From Aliiglaciecola sp041538045 (GTDB taxonomy: Bacteria > Pseudomonadota > Gammaproteobacteria > Enterobacterales > Alteromonadaceae): a DNA stretch of 64,000 nt. Both the position numbers and the translations under genes were made by a program. Shown in pieces: positions 1 to 8,188 of this stretch (the first letter of the stretch is position 1; every line of letters begins with the position of its first letter). The notes below the pieces were generated by a model. The model was not told the DNA's origin. It worked only from the letters and a program-made list of their open reading frames with translations, and did no database searches. Where the stretch lies: contig NZ_JBGOSE010000004.1 of NCBI RefSeq assembly GCF_041538045.1, forward strand, positions 186,001 to 250,000. Reading direction: 5' to 3'.

Positions 1-629
1 TTCAAGGTCGTGTTGCGCAAATCCGTGGTCAAATCGAAGATTCTACTTCTGACTACGACAAAGAAAAACTTCAAGAACGTCTTGCTAAATTAGCTGGCGG
101 TGTTGCAGTTATCAAAGTTGGCGCAGCGACTGAAGTTGAAATGAAAGAGAAAAAAGACCGTGTTGAAGATGCACTTCACGCAACACGTGCTGCAGTAGAA
201 GAAGGCGTAGTAGCCGGTGGTGGTGTTGCTCTAGTACGTGCAGCGTCTAAAGTTAGCAACCTTACTGGTGAAAACGAAGACCAAACTCACGGTATCAAAC
301 TAGCACTACGTGCTATGGAAGCGCCACTTCGCCAGATCGCAGCTAACGCCGGTGCTGAAGCATCAGTAGTAACTAACGCTGTTAAAAATGGTGATGCTAA
401 CTTCGGTTATAACGCCGGTAATGACACTTACGGCGATATGCTTGAAATGGGTATCCTAGATCCAACTAAAGTAACTCGTTCAGCTCTTCAATTCGCAGCA
501 TCAATCGCAAGCTTGATGATCACGACTGAAGCGATGATAGCTGACGCACCTGCTGACGACGCAGCAGCACCTGGAATGCCTGATATGGGCGGCATGGGTG
601 GAATGGGTGGCATGGGCGGTATGATGTAG
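1..629 (+). CDS. groEL: Chaperonin GroEL, C-terminal part (5' end outside window)
   Basis: Reading frame opens at base 3 and continues from outside the window; about 208 C-terminal residues are present. They cover the last part of the intermediate domain and the equatorial domain of the 60-kDa chaperonin, which folds proteins in the cytoplasm with GroES. Recognisable features are the stretch GVAVIKVGAATEVEMKEKK, the segment VVAGGGVAL, and the Gly-Gly-Met repeat tail (GGMGGMGGMGGMM) that is diagnostic of GroEL. The methionine at 141 is internal, not a start. Codon use is that of a highly expressed gene. Its stop at 627-629 is followed by a strong hairpin. The last 18-20 bases recur near 4081 at the edge of the accessory insert. 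Confidence 0.98.
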   Translation, partial: QGRVAQIRGQIEDSTSDYDKEKLQERLAKLAGGVAVIKVGAATEVEMKEKKDRVEDALHATRAAVEEGVVAGGGVALVRAASKVSNLTGENEDQTHGIKLALRAMEAPLRQIAANAGAEASVVTNAVKNGDANFGYNAGNDTYGDMLEMGILDPTKVTRSALQFAASIASLMITTEAMIADAPADDAAAPGMPDMGGMGGMGGMGGMM

Positions 630-659
630 TAAATTTCAGCCTAAATCGCTTTTCTAAGA

Positions 660-692
660 AGCCATAACATGTTGATGTTATGGCTTTTTTTA
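660..692 (+). terminator. Rho-independent terminator after groEL
   Basis: Perfect 11-bp stem AGCCATAACAT / ATGTTATGGCT at 660-670 and 675-685, 4-base loop, then a run of seven T. It lies 30 bp after the groEL stop. Confidence 0.9.
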
Positions 693-720
693 TTTGTATT
701 TTTCGTCAAGATATAAAAGT

Positions 721-806
721 TTAAGGGTATAAAGTGGGGGATCGATAATGCCTCCCATATATTTAGCTCAATAAAAACAAAGTGATACTTCATCTATGGG
801 CGGCAT
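721..806 (+). repeat. Left copy of an imperfect 86-bp direct repeat flanking the toxin-antitoxin/helicase insert
   Basis: Hand alignment to 4006-4091 without gaps gives about 59 identical positions of 86. Both copies end in the same 11 bases, ATGGGCGGCAT, which match the last groEL codons. The rest of 630-955 holds the groEL terminator and a short potential hairpin (AAAGCCA / TGGCTTT near 845-880), with no gene. Confidence 0.7.
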
Positions 807-955
807 ATAACGGTTTAAGTTGCGTGTTCATATCAATTAAATAAAGCCATGAAAGTAATCAACTGGCTTTACTTTCATTACACTCTTATAGTTAAACTTG
901 AATTACACGCATATAGTGCGCATAATGTGAACATTAAGTGGTTGGAGTGTTAATT

Positions 956-1243
956 ATGAATATTACCTTAGGTAAAGAATTCGAAAGAAGAATCACAGAG
1001 AAAGTCTCTGATGGCTTATATACCTCAGCGAGTGAAGTGATCCGTGATGGGTTGAGATTATTGTTTGAAAAAGATGCTGCTAAAAATCAGCAGCTTGAAA
1101 TATTACGCGAAGAAGTAGCTAAAGGTTTTGAACAGCTAGCTGCGGGCGAATCGTCAAACAACAGCGTGATGGATATATTTGAGCAAGCCTCTCTTTCAGT
1201 AAATCAACAGTCTGAAACTAAGGGCGACAATGCCAACCTATAG
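956..1243 (+). CDS. ParD-like antitoxin (ribbon-helix-helix)
   Basis: A 95-residue protein resembling ParD/CopG-type antitoxins. The N-terminal 45 residues (ITLGKEFERRITEKVSDG, then SASEVIRDGLRLL) fit a ribbon-helix-helix DNA-binding domain; the acidic C-terminal half would wrap the toxin. The ATG at 956 is preferred over a GTG at 938 because GGAG lies 8 bases upstream of it. The gene overlaps the next one by 14 bp, as is usual for such pairs. By family knowledge the antitoxin represses its own operon and neutralises the ParE-like toxin. Family assignment is good; the target of the partner is not visible. Confidence 0.85.
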   Translation: MNITLGKEFERRITEKVSDGLYTSASEVIRDGLRLLFEKDAAKNQQLEILREEVAKGFEQLAAGESSNNSVMDIFEQASLSVNQQSETKGDNANL

Positions 1244-1520
1244 GCTTTCTCCTTTAGCAGAAGATGATTTATATAAAATAATCTCTACGACAATTAACTC
1301 ATGGGGTAATGAGCAAGCAAAAAAGTACGCACAGAATATAGATGCCGCATTAATAAAACTTGCTCAATATCCTGATTTTGGTAGAGAAAGAAATGAAATT
1401 TATAAAGATGCTAAAAGCTTTCCTGTAGAAAAACATATAGTGTTCTATCGAGTCAGTGTTAACGGTATTGATGTTGCTCGTATTCTTCATCAACGTATGG
1501 ATCCCTCAAAACATTTTTAA
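1230..1520 (+). CDS. ParE/RelE-superfamily toxin
   Basis: A 96-residue protein with the ParE pattern: N-terminal YRLSPLAEDDL, a helix containing NEQAKKYAQNIDAALIKLA, the FGRERNEIY loop, and a C-terminal strand pair (HIVFYRV, then VARILHQRMD). Members of the ParE branch usually poison DNA gyrase, but related RelE-like folds cleave mRNA, and sequence alone does not decide. It overlaps the ParD-like gene by 14 bp, so translation is probably coupled. The pair sits in the insert downstream of groEL and could stabilise it. Confidence 0.88.
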   Translation: MPTYRLSPLAEDDLYKIISTTINSWGNEQAKKYAQNIDAALIKLAQYPDFGRERNEIYKDAKSFPVEKHIVFYRVSVNGIDVARILHQRMDPSKHF

Positions 1521-1560
1521 TGATTAAAAAAATAGAGCGGACTTTGGTGAGAATATAATT

Positions 1561-3915
1561 ATGCCAGAAAGTCATATTAACAAGCTTGCCAAAATAGATG
1601 CTCGTCTTCAATTATTAAATGAAGAGCGCTTGGCTTTGCTTAATGAACGCCAAACGTTAATCACGCAACATGAAACTGAATTAGCCAAAAATTTCAATCT
1701 ACACGCCTCTCCTGAAGCTAAAATTGACCTTTTTCTTTCCTATTTTAAAGGCCGTAATGATGTTTACCCATTTAGGTGGGAATCGAAAAATGGTCACAGT
1801 GGTTATTCTCCTGCTTGTTGGAATGAATGGCAGCCAAAAATTTACAATAAACCAAAAATCAGTTGTACTGAATGTAAAAATCAGAACTTTAAAGTACCTG
1901 ACCATCAAGCTCTCTACGGACATTTAAAAGGTACTCAAACCATCGGTATCTATCCTCTATTAAATGATAATTCGACGTATTTACTTGCAGCAGATTTTGA
2001 TAAAGAGTACTGGTTTGAGGCTACATCTGCATTTGCAACGACTTGCGAATCATTCAATATTCCCTATCTATTAGAGCGTTCAAGAAGTGGTAACGGTGGC
2101 CATATATGGATCTTTTTCTCGGAAGCTGTAGCGGCTAGTGATGCTCGTCGATTAGGCAATGGTTTACTGCGTAAAACGATGGAACTTTATCCACTATTAT
2201 CATTTGATTGCTTCGATAGATTATTTCCTAATCAAGATATTATGCCAGAGGGTGGCTTTGGTAACCTGATTGCTTTACCACTGCAGCTAGAGCCAAGAAA
2301 AGATAACAATAGTGTTTTCATTGACAATGAAGGCGTACCTTATAATGATCAGTGGTCAATATTAGCAGCTACTCAAAAAGTGACTAAACCCCAGCTTCAA
2401 TCAACGCTGAATCAGCTAAATTCTTATATTGAAATAGCGCCTGAGGATATTGAAAAGAATGAGCCATGGAATAAGCTTAACGGTAATGACAATATTAAGA
2501 TCAACGATTGCCCAAAGAGTCTTACATTAACGCTAGCAGATCAGCTATATGTTCCGATCGCTAATTTACCCGGCAAGCTGACTTCTACGTTAAAGCATTG
2601 CGCAGTATTTTCTAATCCAGAGTTCTACAAACGACAAGCCATACGCTTATCAACGATTGGTACAAGTCGATATATTTGTTCCGCACATATAGAGAATGGT
2701 TATTTAATCTTACCTAGAGGTTGTTTAGCCGATGCCATTCGCATCATATCAGGCCAAACAATAGAGATTGAATACACCGATAAACGATTTGAAGGTAGCC
2801 AACTAGAAAAAATAAAATTCACTGGTAAGCTTAAAAGCCAGCAGAAAAAAGCTGTTGATGCTTTATTTTCACAAACAAATGGTGTTTTTGTTGCATCGAC
2901 GGGCTTTGGTAAAACCGTTACGGGATTAGCACTTGTCGCAAAAAGGAAAGTGAATACATTAATCCTAGTTCATAACCGGCAATTGGCAGAACAATGGCTT
3001 GAACGGATAAAGGTCTTCTTAACTCATGTGGAAGTAGGCTCATTGTTGGGAGGGAAAGATAAACTAACTTATGAAGTTGATGTTGCTACTTATCAAAGTT
3101 TAGTTAGCCGTAATGGACTAGATATTAAACCTGCCATTGAAAAATATGGGCAAATATTAATAGATGAATGCCATCACTTGCCTGCATCAAACTATGAGTG
3201 TTTGATAAAGTCAGTACATGCTAAATATATTCACGGATTTACGGCAACACCTAAACGCCAAGATGGTTTAGAAAAATTAATGCACTTCCAAATAGGCGCT
3301 GTTGTTTATAAGGCTGCAACTACTGCCAGTAGTTTTGAACAACATGTGAAGATGGTTAAGACTAATACTAGTTTTCCTTCAGAATGGTTAATTGCTGAGA
3401 CTAAACCACATATATCTCAAGTTTATAAGCACTTAGTTTGTGATCAAGCTAGAAATGAAATGATCGTTAACAAAATCAAACAGTCCGTAAACAATGACAG
3501 ATCTGTCATGGTGCTTACCGAAAGAAAAGAGCATATTGAATTACTTGCTAAGTTGATGGCTGATAAGGGAATAAAGGTTGTTGAACTGCATGGCGGTATT
3601 TCAACAAAGCAAAGACAAGAACGAATAACTTTCTTATCCAGTAAACCAAGTAATGATAAAGCTGTTGTTATCTTAGCGACAGGAAAATACGTCGGTGAAG
3701 GTTTTGATTTACCACATTTAGATACTTTATTTATAACACTACCGATAGCTTGGAAAGGCATTTTAGCGCAATACGCTGGACGAATTCAGCGAGAATGGAG
3801 TAGTAAAACTGTTATTCAAGTTTACGACTTTATTGATGACTTCCCAACATTACAGCTGATGTGGAAGAAACGAGAAAAAGGTTATAAAGCGCTAGGGTAT
3901 AAATTTAATGAATAG
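1561..3915 (+). CDS. TOTE-type archaeo-eukaryotic primase fused to SF2 helicase
   Basis: A 784-residue protein. Residues 1-45 are a predicted coiled coil rich in Leu and Glu. A small Cys pair (CTEC) near residue 100 may bind metal. Residues ~100-300 resemble the primase-like domain of TOTE conflict systems: AADFD, SGNGGHIWIFF, and the GNLIALPLQ strand. The second half is a superfamily 2 helicase: Walker A ASTGFGKT with Lys451, DECH at 535-538, GFTATPKR (motif III), EGFDLPHLD (motif V) and YAGRIQRE (motif VI). Such proteins are proposed to act in defence against invading DNA; the mechanism is not established. No separate nuclease gene is adjacent. It lies 40 bp after the ParE-like gene within the groEL-flanked insert. 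Confidence 0.82.
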   Translation: MPESHINKLAKIDARLQLLNEERLALLNERQTLITQHETELAKNFNLHASPEAKIDLFLSYFKGRNDVYPFRWESKNGHSGYSPACWNEWQPKIYNKPKISCTECKNQNFKVPDHQALYGHLKGTQTIGIYPLLNDNSTYLLAADFDKEYWFEATSAFATTCESFNIPYLLERSRSGNGGHIWIFFSEAVAASDARRLGNGLLRKTMELYPLLSFDCFDRLFPNQDIMPEGGFGNLIALPLQLEPRKDNNSVFIDNEGVPYNDQWSILAATQKVTKPQLQSTLNQLNSYIEIAPEDIEKNEPWNKLNGNDNIKINDCPKSLTLTLADQLYVPIANLPGKLTSTLKHCAVFSNPEFYKRQAIRLSTIGTSRYICSAHIENGYLILPRGCLADAIRIISGQTIEIEYTDKRFEGSQLEKIKFTGKLKSQQKKAVDALFSQTNGVFVASTGFGKTVTGLALVAKRKVNTLILVHNRQLAEQWLERIKVFLTHVEVGSLLGGKDKLTYEVDVATYQSLVSRNGLDIKPAIEKYGQILIDECHHLPASNYECLIKSVHAKYIHGFTATPKRQDGLEKLMHFQIGAVVYKAATTASSFEQHVKMVKTNTSFPSEWLIAETKPHISQVYKHLVCDQARNEMIVNKIKQSVNNDRSVMVLTERKEHIELLAKLMADKGIKVVELHGGISTKQRQERITFLSSKPSNDKAVVILATGKYVGEGFDLPHLDTLFITLPIAWKGILAQYAGRIQREWSSKTVIQVYDFIDDFPTLQLMWKKREKGYKALGYKFNE

Positions 3916-4005
3916 AATAACTTAGATCTTTGATTTTATATTGAATATCATTCTTCGGGCTGTGAAAAATAATTTTAATTCAATGGGGTAGTTTGTACGC
4001 AGCTT

Positions 4006-4091
4006 TCTAGGGGATAAAGCGGGGTATCACTACTAATACCCATATAACTAATCTATTAAAAACAAGTAGATAAACCCTATATGGGCGGCAT
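4006..4091 (+). repeat. Right copy of the imperfect 86-bp direct repeat
   Basis: About 59 of 86 positions match 721-806 in an ungapped hand alignment. It ends in ATGGGCGGCAT and runs directly into a copy of the groEL 3' terminus. Confidence 0.7.
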
Positions 4092-4100
4092 GATGTAGTA
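4081..4100 (+). other. Copy of the groEL 3' terminus (candidate attachment-site half)
   Basis: These 20 bases match the true groEL end (612-631) at 19 positions and would encode MGGMM followed by a stop. A shorter 11-base version is at 796-806. This is the pattern expected when an element integrates at a gene 3' end and rebuilds it. Confidence 0.75.
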
Positions 4101-4142
4101 GTTTTTTAACTCTACATATATAGCTCTAACCATTGAAACGAA

Positions 4143-4172
4143 AGCCTGAATAGTGATATTCAGGCTTTTTTA
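4143..4172 (+). terminator. Rho-independent terminator at the right edge of the insert
   Basis: Perfect 10-bp stem AGCCTGAATA / TATTCAGGCT at 4143-4152 and 4157-4166, GTGA loop, T-run. It lies 45 bp after the groEL-end copy, so it may be the ancestral groESL terminator displaced by the insert (inference). Confidence 0.85.
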
Positions 4173-4330
4173 TTGGTTATTTTAGAGCCGCTGTAAACTT
4201 ACTTAGGAGCCTGCCAAGAGTGATTCGTATTTGCCAGCTAAATGCGCACTGCCAACCGCTGTGCTGAAGTGTAGTTTGAATTCTGTGGTAAGCGTTAACC
4301 ATTGCTATCTGCCTTTTAATTATGAATAGT

Positions 4331-5158
4331 TCACTCAGCATTAGAGTAGAGGGAAAAACTTTCAAAATTCATAATTCTGGCGTCTGCAATAGAAAGAGTT
4401 TTAGCTTTTTCGATATTCTCATTTGGAAAAACAAATATTGAGCCAATTTGGGCATATTTCATTTTGTAGAAAACAACCACTCCTACCTTCGACTTTTCAA
4501 AAGCAAAAATATTGTCGTGTGGTAGGGTCGTGAGCAATGTAGACTCAGCTATTAAATCTGCAAGTTTTGAAAACTCTATTGCACGAAGCAAAATATAAAA
4601 TCCGTATTCTGTGAGTAACTCGGTGTCATCTTTAATTCTGTCGTAAAAGACCTCAGAATTATATTCTTCCTTTGTTATCTCCCTCTTTGCATATTTATAA
4701 AGTATTGCAAAGTTCACCAACTTCTTAATAGTGAAGTTACCTTCTACAGCCGCCAAATCTGCGGTTTTGATAGCAAAAGAAAGTGGATCATTAGCGTATT
4801 TTCTTCTACTGTCTAAATTAAGGTGTTGGTTCATATAGGATGTGTAATTTTCGTTTGATGAAAAACTGTTTATCTTATCAATAATTATTTCTAAAAGGCT
4901 TGCTCCCATTTTAAGCCTCATTTTAAAACCAAACTCCATAGTTTCACTAGAAGCCATATTGATGCTGTTCCACTCGTTCAATTTTTCGATATCGATACTA
5001 AAATAGTGAGCTCTTACGTCATATTTAGTAAGCTCTTCAAACTTTTCACCTTCCAACTTCCCATAGGTCAATGCACTATTAGATTTTGGTACAGGATCTG
5101 AGCAAGCCACAGCGAGTAGAATAAATCCCAGAAATAATATGCTTGTAACTTTATTCAT
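4331..5158 (-). CDS. Putative lipoprotein of unknown function
   Basis: A 275-residue protein that I do not recognise. The N-terminus (MNKVTSILFLGFILLAVAC) is a lipoprotein-type signal with the modified cysteine at about residue 19 followed by SDP; Asp at +2 would argue for inner-membrane retention if the E. coli rule holds. The rest is soluble, mixed alpha/beta and rich in Lys, Glu and Asn, with no repeat or catalytic motif that I can name. It stands alone, is convergent with the helicase insert on its left, and has a weakly defined promoter region on its right. Low GC relative to its neighbours suggests an accessory gene. Confidence 0.7.
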   Translation of the reverse strand: MNKVTSILFLGFILLAVACSDPVPKSNSALTYGKLEGEKFEELTKYDVRAHYFSIDIEKLNEWNSINMASSETMEFGFKMRLKMGASLLEIIIDKINSFSSNENYTSYMNQHLNLDSRRKYANDPLSFAIKTADLAAVEGNFTIKKLVNFAILYKYAKREITKEEYNSEVFYDRIKDDTELLTEYGFYILLRAIEFSKLADLIAESTLLTTLPHDNIFAFEKSKVGVVVFYKMKYAQIGSIFVFPNENIEKAKTLSIADARIMNFESFSLYSNAE

Positions 5159-5350
5159 AAAGCCTCTGTTGGTTGAGGTTTGATTTTAGGGGTGAAACTT
5201 TCTTTTTTTATAATCTAACCAAGCTATTGATTTTAAGGTTGCCTTAAATTCAAACATTAAACAAACTAATTTATACATCTGTTACCTACTATTCATATGT
5301 ATATTGATTGACAATTTTAGTCGTTTTAGTGGTTGATCTTCCCCTAACTT

Positions 5351-5596
5351 TGTAGACACTTTTTACTTAGAAACCGAAGTAAGGTAAAAGTGTTATGAAA
5401 AAAATATCCTGATGAATTTAAACAAGAAGCCGTTTGCCAAGTAGTTGAAAAAGGCCATTTCGTACCTAATGTTTCCAAACGACTAGGTATATCGGATAAG
5501 TCACTCTATTTTTGGGTGAGTAAGACGAAAGTACCTGCCAGTCAATCAGCAGAGCAAGATGAAATACGTAAATTTAAAGAGAAGTTAAGCCTCTGA
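5351..5596 (+). pseudogene. Decayed IS3-family element: left end and orfA remnant
   Basis: TGTAGACACTTTT at 5351-5363 resembles an IS3-type terminal repeat. An orfA-like reading frame follows from ATG 5395, but a frameshift in the A-run stops it after five codons. In the shifted frame it reads PDEFKQEAVCQVVEKGHF, VSKRLGISDKSLYFWVSK, QDEIRKFKEKL, which is the helix-turn-helix of IS3/IS911 OrfA. The match ends near 5590, where unrelated sequence begins. No orfB and no right end are visible, so the element is dead. Confidence 0.75.
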
Positions 5597-5718
5597 CAGA
5601 TGGTCGCTTGCCACAGTTTACCGAGGCTATCATTCGTCCTGATTTAGAACAGCTAGTTAATGGGATTGAATTTGCGTTCGATAAAGACTATCCAGTACCT
5701 GGTACTCATCAAAACTAA
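5581..5718 (+). pseudogene. C-terminal fragment of an unidentified gene
   Basis: A short open frame without a start reads DGRLPQFTEAIIRPDLEQLV, then EFAFDKDYPVPGTHQN and a stop at 5716-5718. The composition looks like real protein and it begins at the breakpoint of the IS3 remnant, so it is probably the end of a gene destroyed by a deletion. I do not recognise the family. From 5719 to 5930 I see nothing; the 80-residue open frame there looks random. Confidence 0.45.
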
Positions 5719-5932
5719 CCTTAAGTTAAATTGTCAGTTTAGGTCGGCAATCGGTGTTTTTACTAAAGCCAAATTGCCGCAGTTAACTACCATTGCCAGC
5801 CGTCCTTATATTTACTTTTTCGTTTCTCTAATATTACTTTATTCCCCTTCAACAATAATCTCGCTAATCACTACTGGGCTTAAAATTCAAAGCACTGATT
5901 AAAGCAACTACGGAACTAGCGCAACCCACAAT

Positions 5933-5963
5933 AAAAAAGAGCCGATACAATATCGACTCTTTT
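5933..5963 (-). terminator. Terminator for the aldehyde dehydrogenase gene (minus strand)
   Basis: Imperfect hairpin AAGAGCCGATA / TATCGACTCTT with A-rich left flank at 5933-5938, giving a T-run on the minus strand. Confidence 0.7.
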
Positions 5964-6013
5964 GACTTTCAAAACCTATTAAACTGCTCTTTATAATATA
6001 TATCTCAGTCTAA

Positions 6014-7390
6014 TCATTTATTGATCATCACTGATTTAATATTTACAAACTCAGTTATGCCAAATCCACCATGTTCTCTGCCATAACCGCTGGATTTCAC
6101 GCCACCAAAAGGCAAATTTGGCTGTGCTAATCCATAACCGTTGATATTAACCATCCCGGTATCAAATTCTTCAACGGCTAGTTTTACCGCTTTGTCTTCG
6201 TCTGCTGAGAAGATACCGCCGCCTAAGCCATATCTGGAGTCATTGGCAACTTCCATTGCTTCTTTGTTATCTTTGACTTTGATTAGCGCTGCGACTGGAC
6301 CAAACAATTCATCGTCATAAGCAGGCATACCTGATGTTACGTTCTCAAGAACTGACGGCGGGTAAAAATACCCTGTCATATCCGGGATTTCGCAACCAAT
6401 CAAAACTTTCGCACCTTTATCAATGGACGTTTTAACTTGCTCATGTAATTCGTCTCGTAAATCTTCTCGTGCCATAGGGCCTATGTCTGTTTCTTTATCG
6501 TTAGGATCACCCATTTTTATATTTTTAAGTTGCTCAACGAAGGCTTGTTTGAATTCGTCGTATTTCGCTTCAGTAACAACAAAACGTTTGGCGGCCACAC
6601 AGGTTTCCCCATTGTTAATCATTCGCCCCTGAACACAGGCTTGTACCGCGGTTTCAATATTGGCATCATCAAGTATCACATATGCATCGTTACTGCCTAA
6701 TTCCAATACGGTTTTCTTTGAATGTTTGCCTGCTGTTTCAGCTACTTTTTTACCTACACCGTCACTGCCTGTAAACGTAACACCACGCACTTTGCTATGT
6801 TCAATAAGCTGGGTTGCCATCGACCCTTTGATGATCAGTGATTGATAAACGTTTTTTGGAAAGCCTGCCTTTTCGTACATCTTTTGAATTTCTACAGCCA
6901 TGCCAAATACGTTGGAAGCATGTTTCATCACTGTGGTGTTGCCGGCCACAATGTTGGTGATGCTATATCTAATTACCTGATATAGAGGAAAGTTCCAAGG
7001 CTCAATACCCAAGATAATCCCTATAGGTTGGTAGCTGATTATCGCTTTACCACCTTCAATTTCACGCTCTTCGTCTTCTAGAGCTTTTATCGCTTCAGTG
7101 GCAGTGTATTCACAAATGCCTGCACAAAGTTCAATTTCTTGTTCACCCTGAGCGCGCACTTTGCCCATTTCTTCGGTCATTAATCTGAGCAATTCACTTT
7201 TATTTTCGCGAATTGTGTTGGCCAAGCTTAATACCAGTTCCGCGCGTTTATCTTTAGGTGTTTTTCGCCAAGATAAAAATGCGTCATGACTTTTATCTAC
7301 GGCTGCATTGGCTTGTTCTAAGCTCAAAAGTTGAAACTCGTCTAGTACCTGCTCAGTAAAGGGATTAATTGTTTTTACTGCGTTCGACAT
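6014..7390 (-). CDS. NAD(P)-dependent aldehyde dehydrogenase, succinate-semialdehyde (Sad/YneI) type
   Basis: A 458-residue enzyme oxidising an aldehyde to the acid with NAD(P)+. The whole ALDH fold is present: N-terminal NPFTEQVL, the EPWNFP nucleotide-binding stretch, FTGSDGVGKK, the general-base region LELGSNDAYVILDDA, and catalytic Cys264 in NNGETCVAAKR. The length and the short N-terminus match the Sad/YneI class of succinate-semialdehyde dehydrogenases better than long GabD forms. GSNDA in place of the usual GG(S/K)D is slightly unusual. It stands alone, with a terminator on each side, so no pathway partner is visible and the substrate is inferred. Confidence 0.85.
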   Translation of the reverse strand: MSNAVKTINPFTEQVLDEFQLLSLEQANAAVDKSHDAFLSWRKTPKDKRAELVLSLANTIRENKSELLRLMTEEMGKVRAQGEQEIELCAGICEYTATEAIKALEDEEREIEGGKAIISYQPIGIILGIEPWNFPLYQVIRYSITNIVAGNTTVMKHASNVFGMAVEIQKMYEKAGFPKNVYQSLIIKGSMATQLIEHSKVRGVTFTGSDGVGKKVAETAGKHSKKTVLELGSNDAYVILDDANIETAVQACVQGRMINNGETCVAAKRFVVTEAKYDEFKQAFVEQLKNIKMGDPNDKETDIGPMAREDLRDELHEQVKTSIDKGAKVLIGCEIPDMTGYFYPPSVLENVTSGMPAYDDELFGPVAALIKVKDNKEAMEVANDSRYGLGGGIFSADEDKAVKLAVEEFDTGMVNINGYGLAQPNLPFGGVKSSGYGREHGGFGITEFVNIKSVMINK

Positions 7391-7568
7391 GATATTTCCT
7401 CTTTTTAATTCAACGAAGCTATAGGTGCAAAACCTTTACCAACTTGTAACCTCATGAATTTAAGGTGAAATTCTATTTTTTAAGTTTAATTCTGTGAACT
7501 TGATTCAATACCTTTGCAAAATATTCACAGTCAACATGCATGGTGATTGGTCTTGAAAAAGTAAATAA

Positions 7569-7600
7569 AAAAGCCCGTAAAATGGGTATTACGGGCTTTT
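7569..7600. terminator. Bidirectional rho-independent terminator
   Basis: Perfect 12-bp stem AAAAGCCCGTAA / TTACGGGCTTTT. It lies after the minus-strand peptidase operon and upstream of the aldehyde dehydrogenase. Confidence 0.88.
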
Positions 7601-7688
7601 CGACAGAGCAAGTTTAGATTGAAATTTCAGTTGGACTAAAAAATTCTAAATCCAAGCAAACTCTATATATTGCAGTGCAAAGAAAGAG

Positions 7689-8186
7689 CTAGTGGAATCT
7701 GACTTGTAATAATTCCACAGAGTCTGAAAAAGTAAGGGTTTGTAACTCACCTTTACCTTCAACATTAATGGTGTTGACTTGTTGTGGCCATAAATCGCGT
7801 AAGGCATCATGACGTATACTTAGATTCTCTAACTTAGCAGGCTGTGTAGTTTCCTGATAAACCCAGAAAAACTTCCCCTCTATTTCATGACCAACTACTT
7901 TTAGAGGCAAGGCTTTTTGCTGACTATCAAACAAGTAAAAGCGTTTGCTTACATAGTCGCTAAACTCATTTTGCGTCTTTTCTGAATCGAGTATATCCGC
8001 ATCCTTACCAAATATTTCTTTTACTGCATGTTCGGCATCATGAACCCTAAAGCGGTGCATGATTTCAATATTCTCAGTGCGCGGATTAAACAACACTGTG
8101 CTTATGGAGGTTTTTTGTTGATGTGCGCTTAGGGAAAACGCTATTAATAACAGCGCCCCTAAAGCTAGTTTGATGAAATTATTCAT
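7689..8186 (-). CDS. Exported DUF6702-like protein
   Basis: A 165-residue protein with a cleavable signal peptide (LALGALLLIAFSLSAHQQ). The mature part begins with a strand pattern, TSISTVLFNPRTENIEIMHR, and contains FWVYQET and a late beta-rich segment; this resembles the DUF6702 family, whose function is unknown. It starts 2 bp after the stop of the M1 peptidase gene, so the two are translated together and the protein may be its periplasmic partner (inference). The terminator at 7569-7600 ends the operon. Confidence 0.65.
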   Translation of the reverse strand: MNNFIKLALGALLLIAFSLSAHQQKTSISTVLFNPRTENIEIMHRFRVHDAEHAVKEIFGKDADILDSEKTQNEFSDYVSKRFYLFDSQQKALPLKVVGHEIEGKFFWVYQETTQPAKLENLSIRHDALRDLWPQQVNTINVEGKGELQTLTFSDSVELLQVRFH

Positions 8187-8188
8187 GA

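Noticed and set aside
4180..4330. Possible integron attC site near the right edge of the groEL insert
   Set aside because: GTTAAC-like cores are present but there is no pair of matching core sites with an attC-like stem.
4177..4365. A 62-codon open frame on the minus strand
   Set aside because: It overlaps the end of the lipoprotein gene and the terminator, with no ribosome-binding site or recognisable motif.
5660..5902. An 80-codon open frame after the IS remnant
   Set aside because: It shifts out of the frame of the more protein-like fragment that ends at 5718 and looks random; no start signal.
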